Assembly: GCA_008330645.1 (NCBI GenBank)
Contig: VLTN01000087.1
Location: forward strand, 32,677 to 96,676
Origin: Cafeteria roenbergensis
Taxonomy: Eukaryota; Sar; Bigyra; Bicosoecida; Cafeteriaceae
Reading direction: 5' to 3'
Length of the DNA: 64,000 nt
Shown: positions 1 to 10,300 of the stretch, piece by piece
Layout: each line of letters begins with the position of its first letter
How positions within the stretch are numbered: position 1 is the first letter of the stretch
Translations under genes and position numbers: made by a program
Notes under the pieces: generated by a model
The model's input: the letters and a program-made list of their open reading frames with translations, nothing else
Databases searched by the model: none
Told to the model about the DNA's origin: nothing

Positions 1-521
1 ACAACATGCCCAGCCCACGTGCGCGCCATGCTTCGGTCCGGAGGACGATTCTCGGTTGCCGAGCTCTGGAGTTGCGCGAGCAGCAAGTCGCCAGCCCGAA
101 GCGCCAAATCGGCAAGCTGAGGAAGCACAAGAATGTCACCCTCGCGCAGAAGCGTGCCGCATTCAACGAGGCCTGCGCGCATGCACGACAAGGCTGCGCT
201 GGCCCATTCCTGCGCTGAGACGATTCCGTCCCAATGCCGCAGCAGTTGCACCGACACTTGCACACCAGCTTGGCGCTCCGAGGGTGCGGCCGGCTTCAGC
301 GCAAGAGCCTGAACGCTATCCCGGAGGACTTTGGCTGCTTCCTCCGGTGGCATGTCCCCGCCCTCCCCGCAGCTCACTGCAGCCAGCGCTCGCAGCAGTC
401 GCGCTCTTCCGGAGCTCAATCGCGATGCGCCAGCCTTTCCCCCCGCTTCTGCCACTCGCGCCGCCGCATGCAGCTCGGCCACCAGGGACGCAATGGTGCG
501 GCCCAAACTATCGCCGTCCAT
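1..521 (-). CDS. Unidentified protein, N-terminal part, runs off the left edge
   Basis: An open minus-strand frame runs from an ATG at 521 to the window edge without a stop (about 173 codons). Codons are GC-rich in the third position, as in the neighbouring real genes. The product is Ala/Leu-rich and looks helical, with stretches such as GDILVLPQLADLALRAGDLL near the edge; I see no signal peptide or membrane span. The frame stays open upstream to the stop codon of the MFS gene at 699, so the true start could be an upstream exon or a site between 522 and 698. It lies downstream of the MFS gene on the same strand. I do not recognise the family, and a winged-helix or adaptor-like fold is only a guess. 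The open frame is what I see; that it is a gene is inferred. Confidence 0.4.
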   Translation of the reverse strand, partial: MDGDSLGRTIASLVAELHAAARVAEAGGKAGASRLSSGRARLLRALAAVSCGEGGDMPPEEAAKVLRDSVQALALKPAAPSERQAGVQVSVQLLRHWDGIVSAQEWASAALSCMRAGLVECGTLLREGDILVLPQLADLALRAGDLLLAQLQSSATENRPPDRSMARTWAGHV

Positions 522-698
522 GTGGCCGGACCGCGCAGGCGGATTGCGCAGCAGGGAGGCAGCAGTGCGCCTGGGCAACTGCCCACCGCCTGGCAGAGCT
601 GCAGCTGCGACGATCGTTTCGACCTTGATTGTGTGCTTTGCCAGGGCTGACCGTTCGCATTTGCTACATGTTGGTGGCCGCAGATACACGCGGGCGCA

Positions 699-2250
699 TC
701 AGTCAGTTTTCATGCCCTTGACGCTGGCAGCCAGCTTGGAGCGGGGAGTCGCAGGCGACGCTCGCTCGAACAGCGCGACTGGCGCAAAGCAGGCAGCTGC
801 CAGCGCCATGCAGGCGCCCCAGCTCAGAGCCACTGCGTTCCAGCCAAACGATGCCTGCAGGTGGCTCAGCGGTGTGCCTGCAAGGGCACTTCCAACCTGC
901 CCCAGGCCTTTTACGAAGCCGCCCGCTGTGCTGATTGCTCCCTTGCCCGCCATTTCCCGTGCAGCGAGCCCTAAGAGGACGTGGGGCGTGAAAGTCACGA
1001 CCCCGAGGAGGAAGAACACTGCTGCAGTCATTGTACTCTTGGACACTAGAGCCGCTGGAGCGCCCCACTCGAGCAGCGCCCCGGAGAGAGCCGCACCCCC
1101 CCCCAGCGCCCAGGGCGCAACCAGCGCGCCGACCAGCGCCGCCATGAGCATGACAGGCGCTCGTCGTCCACGGAACACACGGTCGGAAAACAGGCCACCG
1201 CCGATCCCGCCAACGAACCCGCCCAGCTCCATTGCTGCCAATGCGATTCCAACATCTGATGCCGACAGGCTGCCGCCTGAAGGATGCCCGAGCATCGCCA
1301 CCGCCCAGTCAGCCGATCCCGAGCGAACCACTGACAGGAGCAGGTACGCCACCCCCAATGCCCACTGCCGCCAGTCACCCACCACCGAGCGAACAGCAAG
1401 CCAGCTCCCTCCCGCCGGCGCGGAGTCGCCACGAGGATAAGGTCCCGCAGGGCAGGTTGTGCCCGCTCCCGAGCCAGGGCTTGCAACCACGAACAGCCAC
1501 GTGACCGTCGCGACGCCGAGCCCGGCGACGGCAGGGACCGCCGCCGCAGCGCGCCAGGACCCCGTCGCCTCCATCGCACGCGGTACGATTACCGCTGCAA
1601 CAGCGGCACCAGCGTTTTGGCTCGTCGAGAGCACCGAGTAAAGCGCCCCGCGTTGAGATGGGTCAGGGAACCACTCAAAGAAGATGCTGCCGACGGCTGC
1701 CCAGCCAAACGCCTGGAAGAAGCCGTTCACGCCCCAGGACACAACCATGACGCTGAGCGAACCTGCGGGGAGCGAACGAGGCGAACGCGCCAGCGCTTGC
1801 CGCCAGCAGCAGCGCAGCCTCGTAAGCGACACTCTCCGCGCCACGCACCCACTTACTCGTTGTCGCGACCACAGCGTTGGCAGCAGCTGTGATTGCCAGG
1901 CTCCCGGCAAGGACAGCCGGCGCAGGGAGAGCGTCCACGAACACCCCGCCCGCAACTTTGGACACTGCGCACATTGCCTCATGCACTGATCCCATTGCAG
2001 CAACGCTGTGAGCCTCAAAGAGCCCCCCTTCCGCCATCCCTTGCGTAGTACTCGAGGACAGTGCAGCGAGGATGTACGGGTAGTTCTTCCTGCGACGGAC
2101 GCAGGACCGCAGGTTGAGAGCTGGCGGCGGCTGGTGCGGGCGGCCCGAGCGGGGCCGCTTCCAGCCTTCACGCGGTTGCACCGCTCACTTTGTGACGTAG
2201 TAGGTCGCGTAGGCAGCAAAGAGCATGGCCAGGGTTGCCCATTTGTTCAT
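699..2250 (-). CDS. OPA-family MFS transporter (sugar-phosphate/phosphate antiporter type)
   Basis: Three exons join in frame: 2250-2189, 2089-1857 and 1762-699 (introns of 99 and 94 nt, donors GTGAGC and GTAAGT, acceptors CGCAG), giving 452 residues. The N-terminus has the first membrane segment ending TYYVTKKNYPYILAAL, typical of the organophosphate:phosphate antiporter (GlpT/UhpT/SLC37) group. Further on come GVNGFFQAFGW and FFEWFPDPSQRGALYSVLST, which match the family signature around helices 4-5. Gly/Ala-rich hydrophobic segments continue to the C-terminus, as expected for about 12 membrane helices. The family exchanges sugar phosphates or glycerol-3-phosphate for phosphate; the substrate here cannot be read from sequence. 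The gene is divergent from PPIL4, 193 bp apart. There is no evidence tying it to the NRPS. Length is normal for the family. Confidence 0.88.
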
Positions 2251-2443
2251 GCTCCACGTGCTCGTGCGTCGGGGTGCCCTGGCTGGCGAGCTGCAACAGG
2301 CTGCCGGGCAGAGCCGCTCCCGAAAATGCGCGTCCGAAGCAGTCGAGGCGTGCACCGCCCGCGACAGCACTGCCTTGGCGGGCTGTCTCCGAGGCCCCGC
2401 CCGTTCCCTCCCAGCCGGCCAGTCGCAGCCTTTGCAGAGCGGC
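2251..2443. promoter_or_regulatory. Divergent promoter region, MFS transporter / PPIL4
   Basis: These 193 bp separate two ATGs pointing outwards. There is no TATA box. A CACGTG palindrome lies at 2255-2260 and a GC-box-like CCCCGCCC near 2395. A bidirectional promoter is inferred from the spacing alone. Confidence 0.45.
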
Positions 2444-4154
2444 ATGTCGGTCTTGATCCAGACGACCGTTGGCGACGTCACTGTTGACCTGAACGTTGAC
2501 GATTGCCCCAACGCGTGCAGAAACTTTTTGCAGCTGTGCAAGCACAAGAGGTATAACAACTGTCTCTTCTTTAACGTGCAGCCTGGCTTCATTGCCCAAA
2601 CGGGAGACCCGACGGGCACCGGCCACGGGGGCGAGGCGTGCCGTTGGTGAGGCCAGAACCAGCCGCTGCAGCAGCTTGCGAGGCGCGGGTTGGCTTGTAC
2701 CCCCGGCGACCATGAGACTGGCCGCCCCCCATGATCGCTAGAACGTGTCTACGCAGGGTAGGTCACGCGCCTGTCCCCGGGAGAGCGCACAAGATCGCCG
2801 GTGACGCGCCTCCAGGCCTCGATCACACGCAGCGCGGAACTGTGAGCATGGCCGGGCCGTCGGCCGGCTCAGCGCGCTTCCGCGGGCCGGAAGTCGGATC
2901 CCAATTCTTCATCACCCTCTCTGACGGTCCACACGCGTCACTAGACGGCCTCCACACTCCAATTGGCCAGGTTGTGGAGGGGCTCGAGACGCTGGACAGG
3001 CTGGACGAGGCGTTCGCAGACGCAGCCGGGAGGCCGCTGGTGGACATCCGGATCGCGCACACAGTTGTGCTGGATGACCCACTGGGGAGCCCCGTTGCGG
3101 CGCCCCCGGCTCCCGCCAGCCCGCCTCCCGGACGCCCGGTAGCCGAGTCAGTGCCAGAGCGACTCAGGGCCACTTGCGGCGGTCCTGGCGAAACGGCAGC
3201 GGCTGGTGCAGCCGCTGCGGACGACCAGGCTGCGGCGGTGGCGCAGCGCGAGAGACTGGCGGACGAGGAGACAAAGTCCCGAGCCGTCGTGCTCGAAATG
3301 GTGGGGGACCTTCCTGACGCCGATGCCGCTCCGCCAGACAATGTCCTGTTCGTTTGCAAGCTGAACCCCGTGACAAAGTGAGGGTGCCTTCGCAGGGTCC
3401 GAGCGTTGCTTCGCTGAGCAGCGTCTGGCTGCGCGCCCGGGTCGGGCTGGGATCAGCGGTGGCTGCGCCCCGCAGCGGCCGGTGGCCGCATCATCTCGCT
3501 CCACGTTCACGGGCTCGCTCGCCTCCCTGCCGCTGCCCCGGTTGCAGGTCGGCAGACTTGGAGATGATCTTCAGTAGGTTTGGCCGCGTGCAGTCCTGCG
3601 AAATTCTCAAGGACTCAGAGTCGGGCGAAAGCTTGTGCTACGCGTTCGTGGAGTTCGCGACGAAGCAGGCATGCGAGGAAGCCTTCTTCAAGATGAACAA
3701 CGTCATGATCGACAACCGGAGAATCAAAGTGGACTTTTCGCAGTCGGTTGCGCGCTTGTGGGCCCAGTCTCGCCGTGGCGGCGCGATGCCCCGGATGGCA
3801 GCGGCGCGAGCCGGCTCGTCGCTGTCGCAGAAAGGTCGGATTGGCGGTCAAGTTGTGGATTTGCGCATCAAGAGCAGCGCGCTGGGTTCACGAGCCGGGG
3901 CAGCAGCAATTTCGGCACGCCTCGCGCCCCCAGCCCGAGCGGGGCCTCCAACGCGCGCAGCAGCTGACGAGCACGGTGAAGGTCCGGTTGACATCTCGAA
4001 GGCCATTGCCGCAGCCAGAGCGGCAGCGGGAAAACTCGCCGACCGCCGCGGCGGCCGTGAGAGCCAAGACTGCTGGGCAGCTGCGCCCCCCATGCGTGGC
4101 ACTGATGAGGATCGGGTTCTTGCAGGCCGCCATGCCGGCCCCAGGGACGCGTGA
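2444..4154 (+). CDS. PPIL4: PPIL4-type cyclophilin-RRM protein
   Basis: Three exons, 2444-2646, 2757-3377 and 3548-4154 (introns of 110 and 170 nt), join in frame to 476 residues. Residues 1 to about 200 are a cyclophilin domain: [18 protein letters not shown], then RGTVSMAG and [10 protein letters not shown]. As in known PPIL4 proteins, the catalytic Arg of canonical cyclophilins is Asn and the Trp is lost, so isomerase activity is doubtful. [20 protein letters not shown] and an RRM with [15 protein letters not shown] and [10 protein letters not shown] follow, the order seen in PPIL4/AtCYP59. These are nuclear proteins linked to transcription and RNA processing. The segment just after GHGGE is poorly conserved, so the first donor (2647) is the least certain splice site. 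The C-terminal 130 residues are Ala/Arg-rich and unassigned. Confidence 0.9.
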
Positions 4155-4301
4155 GCGGGCTTGTGGCGAGCCGTTTTCAGCACTTGTTCAACTTGCCGAT
4201 TGCAGAGCCGATCCTGGCTCCGCCGCACAGACCGCCGCACACACCAGCGGACGGGTGCTACACAGCTCCAAACACTGGAAGCCAGCCTCTGGCAGCAGAT
4301 C

Positions 4302-7300
4302 ATGGCGGCTGCTGGCGCAGCTGCAACTGCAGCGCTGGCGAGCGCCGAGGAAGCAGGAGCCACGCTGGCGGCGAGCGGGTGGGACGCCGGCCACTCCGTG
4401 CACGTGGGCTCGTACGAGCAGTGAGCCAGCGGAAAGGCTGCCAATCTGGCCTTGCGTTCGCATGTTGTCTGACTTGTGGGCTCTGGGGCGGACCAGTGAC
4501 CGCGTTGAGCCGACCCTCGGCCTAGCTTGCCGCAGCAGCCACCGACCTGTCCGCGTGCGATTCCCGGTCCCCGCAGCGCGAGCTTTGGCACCAGCGATAC
4601 GCTGCATAGTCTGTTTGAGGCGTCGTGCGCGCGGAGCCCGACGGCAGAGGCAGTGCTTGAAGTCGACTCCGGGGAGTCTGTGACCTTTGCGGAACTGAAC
4701 GGTGAGGCGACAACAGAGAGCCGCGCGCCGCGCCCCATCCACCCGCCGGACACTGCAAACGGGGACCGCCGCCACGGTGGCGTGTGCTGTTGACTGCATT
4801 CGCTGCTCGCAGGCTTGGCGGACAACGTCGCTCGCTGGCTCCTGGCCCGGGAAGGTGGCGGTGGAGGGACCCGAGGCGTGGTGGCGATTTTTGCTGCCAG
4901 GTCCATCCAGACCCTTGCGTGCATCCTGGGAATCCTCAAGGCCGGCTTTGCGTACCTACCTGTTGACCCAGGCCAACCTGCTGAGCGGGCCCAGTGTCTG
5001 ATCGAGGACAGCGGGGCGATGACGGTTCTGTTCGCCTCAAGCCTTTCTGCGGCAGCAGCTGCGGTCAAGCGCGAATGCCAGCGATCGGAAACGGCATGGG
5101 TCGCCCAAGACGAAGCCTGCAACAGCGACGCGCGCCACCACTTGTCTTGCGCGGCGGCTGGGAGTGCGGCAGGATCCGCTGCCGCACTGGGCTCAGCCAG
5201 ACTGGCAACGCCATCAACGCAGTGGGCAGTCGGAGAAGGACCTGACCAAAAAGCGGGCGCGGCTACGCCGTCGTCGCTGGCGTACATCATCTACACCAGC
5301 GGCTCCACGGGCAAGCCCAAGGGCGTGGGGGTGGAGCACCGGTCGGCGGTGAACTACATGCGCGCGTCGGCGACGGTGTACGAGCCGCGTTCGTCCGACC
5401 GCTGGCTGCAGTTCGCGTCGTTGTCGTTCGACGCGAGCGTCGAGGAGGTGTTCGTGCCGCTGTGCAACGGCGCGACGGTGGTGCTCCGATCGTCGGAGAT
5501 GACCCTGTCGGCGTCGGACTTCATGTCGGCCTGCGAGTCTCGCGGGGTGACGGTGATGTCGTGCGCGACGGCGTTCTGGCACCAGCTGGTGGACAGCGTG
5601 ACTCGCGGCGAGACGCGGGTTCCCGGAAGCGTGCGCCTGGTCGTGATCGGGGGCGAGGCCTGCAACCCGTCTCGTCTGGTTGCGTGGGAGCGCGCGTGCC
5701 CGGGGGTACCCGTGGTGAACGCGTACGGCCCGACGGAGGCGACGGTGAGCACCCACCTGTGGCGCAGCGACGGCTCGTTGTCGGAGGGGTGCGCGTCGGT
5801 TCCCATCGGGCGCGGCCTTCCGGGCGTGCGGTCGTACGTGCTGGACCGGGAGCGTCGCACGCCGGTGCCGGTGGGGGTGGTGGGGGAGCTGTACGTCGGC
5901 GGGCTTTGCCTGGCGCGAGGCTACCTGGGCCGCGACGACCTGACGGCAGACCGTTTCGTGCCAGACCCGTTCGCGGACGACGTGTCGCGCTCGGTGGACG
6001 GCCGCATGTACGCGACGGGCGATCTGGTGCGCATGGGCGAGGACGGCACGCTGACGTACGTGGGCCGCGCGGACGACCAGGTGAAGATCCGCGGCTTCCG
6101 CATCGAACTGGGCGAGATCGAGGAGGTGGCGCGGCGCCACGACTCCGTGCAGGACTGCGTGGTGCGCGTGGTGAAGGTGGGCGGCACCCAGCATCTGGTG
6201 GGGTACGTGGTGTGGGCGTCGGAGTCGCAGTCGACGGCGTCGCTGGCGTCACTGCGGGAGGGCATGTCGCGGTCGCTGCCATCGTACATGGTTCCGTCCG
6301 CACTGCTGGAGCTCGCGAGCATTCCCACGACGGCGCTGGGGAAGATCGACTACCGCGCTCTGCCGGTGCCGTCCGAGGAGGACTTCGTGTCGTCGGAGTC
6401 GTACGTGGCGCCGAGCACAGAGGTGGAGCAGGCGCTTGCGGATGTTTGGTCGGAGGTGCTCCAGCGGGACAAGGTGGGCGTGATGGACAGCTTCTTCGAG
6501 CTGGGCGGGGACAGCATCCTGAGTCTGCAGGTGGTGTCGCTTTGCGGCCAGCGAGGGCTGAACGTGCGGCCGAAGCTCCTGTTCGAGCACCCGACGATCC
6601 GCGCTCTGGCGCAGCAAGTGGACGGTTGCGAATCGCTGCAGCGCCGTACCATTGTCGCGGGTTCAGGATTCGCAGCATCTTGCCTTCGTCTTTCTGCCAT
6701 GCTTGGAGACGTTTCTGAGACTGCACAGGTGCTGCCTGTGTCGTCACTCCAAGCAGCCATGCTCTTGGCTCACGCATCGGCTTGTGAGGCATCTCGTCCA
6801 GATCCGTACTTGACCCAAGACTCGGTCGTGCTGCCAGCAAGATGGAGCGCCTCGTCTCTGCGATTGGCGATGACTCGGCTCGTTGAGCGGCACTCGTTGC
6901 TGCGGGCGTCTTTCCGCCAGACATCAAGCGGCGAGTTTGTTGCGATCGTGAACCCACCTGAGGCTGCGTCTTCGGTCGTCGAGCATGCTCTGGTCGAGTC
7001 TCTTTGCGCCGACATTGAAGAGGTGGCGGGCGCGCGGGCTGCCAAGCCGCTCGATCTTTGGCATGGGCAGAGCTTTTTCATCGACATGCTTCCGCCTCGC
7101 CCAGACGGGTCGAGGGAAGCGGCTGTCACAATTCATCACGTAGTGGTAGATGGGTGGTCTGCGAACCTCTTCTACGAAGAGCTTGCGAGCCTGTGCGATT
7201 TGCCTTCGGCCCCCCTCCCTCCTGCAGGGCGCATCGAAGGCTGGCTGGAGTGGACCATGTCCCAGTCAGAGGTTGCTGGAAAGGCAGCGTGGGAGCGGGT

Positions 7301-10300
7301 CTCCGGTGGCCTGCTGGCGGAGCCCTTCAAGCTGGACATCGACCGCGGAGACACGCTGGAGACCATGGCGGGCCCAAGGTCAAAGTGGGTGACGGTTCCT
7401 GGAGCTGGCCGCATTTTCAGCGCCCGCCACCTTGCTGCCAGTCGCACCTCGCTTTCGACCTTCAGCTTTGGCGCGTGGTTGCTAGCTCTTGAGGCCATGA
7501 CTTCATCCGACTCCGGCGTTCGGCGAGCCGTCAGCGGGATGACTGTGGCCATTCGTCCCAGCGAGGTCGCCGATTGCGATCGCCTGCTCGGCTTGCTAAT
7601 CAACACTGTTCCCGTGCCTTTCTTGTGGAATGACTCCGAGAGCGCGGGAGACGCTCTTCGACGGCTGCAAAGTGTGTGCCTTGAGGTAGCCGAGCAGGGC
7701 CACTGGGCGTGGTCGAAGATCAGGCAGTGGTGTTCGTCCCCCGATGCGGAAGCAGCTGCAGTCGAGCTGCGCAACCTTTTCGTCTTCGAAAACTACCCAT
7801 CGGCAAGCGAGGAGGCAGTCCAGCGTAAGGAGCTCGTGGGTGTCACGGATGTGCCACTGACCCTGACTTGCATTCCCGGAGACGACGAGACACGCATTCA
7901 GTTGGCATGGCAGCCTGCTTTGGTTTCGGACGCTGACGCCCACCGCCTCCTTCGATTGGTGGAGGCCAACCTGGTGGAGCTAAGAAATGCCGCCGTCGCC
8001 AACGCACTTGATTCCACAGCCCTGCCTGCAATTCCAGAGCATGACCTCTCAATCCAAGCAGATGAGTTGCCGTCTCCTGCCAAGGAGAGCAGCTCCACGC
8101 TGTGGAGCCTTGTCAAGGCGGCTGTTGCGGCCAACCCGGACGCCATCGCGGTCACGGACGGGAGCGACAGCATCACCTACGCGGAGCTCGACCGCCGCTC
8201 GGCTCTGCTAGCCGCCGCGCTGCAGCGCCGAGGCGCCGGCGCTGGAGGAGTGGTGGGCGTGCTGCTGGGCCGGAGCGTGGACGCCATCGTGTCGCTGGTG
8301 TCGGTGCTGCGCTGCGGCGCGGCGTACCTGCCGCTGGACCCGGGCCAGCCAGTGAGCCGGCTGGCGTACATGGTGGAGGACAGCGGCGTGGGGGTGGTGC
8401 TTGTGAACGGCGCATCGTCCGGCCGGGCGGCGGAGTCGCTTGCGGCGATGGAGGGCGAGGGCGCGGCCGCTCGCGTGCGGGTGCTGGACGTGACGGCGCT
8501 GGGCGGAGCGGTCGGCGAGGGCGCATCGGCAGGCGGCGCATCGGCCGCTGGCGGCGGCGCCGCGGTGGGTGAAGACGCTGGCGCGGCTACGCCGTCGTCG
8601 CTGGCGTACATCATCTACACCAGCGGCTCCACGGGCAAGCCCAAGGGCGTGGGGGTGGAGCACCGGTCGGCGGTGAACTACATGCGCGCGTCGGCGACGG
8701 TGTACGAGCCGCGTTCGTCCGACCGCTGGCTGCAGTTCGCGTCGTTGTCGTTCGACGCGAGCGTCGAGGAGGTGTTCGTGCCGCTGTGCAACGGCGCGAC
8801 GGTGGTGCTCCGATCGTCGGAGATGACCCTGTCGGCGTCGGACTTCATGTCGGCCTGCGAGTCTCGCGGGGTGACGGTGATGTCGTGCGCGACGGCGTTC
8901 TGGCACCAGCTGGTGGACAGCGTGACTCGCGGCGAGACGCGGGTTCCCGGAAGCGTGCGCCTGGTCGTGATCGGGGGCGAGGCCTGCAACCCGTCTCGTC
9001 TGGTTGCGTGGAGCGCGCGTGCCCGGGGGTACCCGTGGTGAACGCGTACGGCCCGACGGAGGCGACGGTGAGCACCCACCTGTGGCGCAGCGACGGCTCG
9101 TTGTCGGAGGGGTGCGCGTCGGTTCCCATCGGGCGCGGCCTTCCGGGCGTGCGGTCGTACGTGCTGGACCGGGAGCGTCGCACGCCGGTGCCGGTGGGGG
9201 TGGTGGGGGAGCTGTACGTCGGCGGGCTTTGCCTGGCGCGAGGCTACCTGGGCCGCGACGACCTGACGGCGGACCGTTTCGTGCCAGACCCGTTCGCGGA
9301 CGACGTGTCGCGCTCGGTGGACGGCCGCATGTACGCGACGGGCGATCTGGTGCGCATGGGCGAGGACGGCACGCTGACGTACGTGGGCCGCGCGGACGAC
9401 CAGGTGAAGATCCGCGGCTTCCGCATCGAACTGGGCGAGATCGAGGAGGTGGCGCGGCGCCACGACTCCGTGCAGGACTGCGTGGTGCGCGTGGTGAAGG
9501 TGGGCGGCACCCAGCATCTGGTGGGGTACGTGGTGTGGGCGTCGGAGTCGCAGTCGACGGCGTCGCTGGCGTCACTGCGGGAGGGCATGTCGCGGTCGCT
9601 GCCATCGTACATGGTTCCGTCCGCACTGCTGGAGCTCGCGAGCATTCCCACGACGGCGCTGGGAAGATCGACTACCGCGCTCTGCCGGTGCCGTCCGAGG
9701 AGGACTTCGTGTCGTCGGAGTCGTACGTGGCGCCGAGCACAGAGGTGGAGCAGGCGCTTGCGGATGTTTGGTCGGAGGTGCTCCAGCGGGACAAGGTGGG
9801 CGTGATGGACAGCTTCTTCGAGCTGGGCGGGGACAGCATCCTGAGTCTGCAGGTGGTGTCGCTTTGCGGCCAGCGAGGGCTGAACGTGCGGCCGAAGCTC
9901 CTGTTCGAGCACCCGACGATCCGCGCTCTGGCGCAGCACGTGGCGCTTGCATCGGCAGGCGGGGCGAGTGTCGTGGCTGCGGAGCAGGGGACGGTGAGCG
10001 GCGAGGTGCCGCTGACACCGATCCAGCGCTGGTTCTTCAGTCAGCCGCTTGTGAACCGGGACCACTTCAACATGTCTTACAGCCTGTGGCTCGATGACTG
10101 CGTGACGCACGACCAGCTTGGGCGCAGCCTGGAGGCGCTGGCACTGTTCCACGACGCGATGGGGCTGCGCTTCGACGCTTCCGAAGAAGCTGCATCGATT
10201 CGCGTGGTTCAGCGCTGTGTTGGGGCGGAGCAGCGCCCGGGCAGCATTTCACTGTCTGTGGCCAGCGTGGATGGCCTGGGGGAGGACGAGGCCGTCGCGA

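Noticed and set aside
331-1440. 369-codon plus-strand open frame
   Set aside because: It lies antisense to the MFS transporter, which has clear family motifs; high GC removes stops from the opposite strand.
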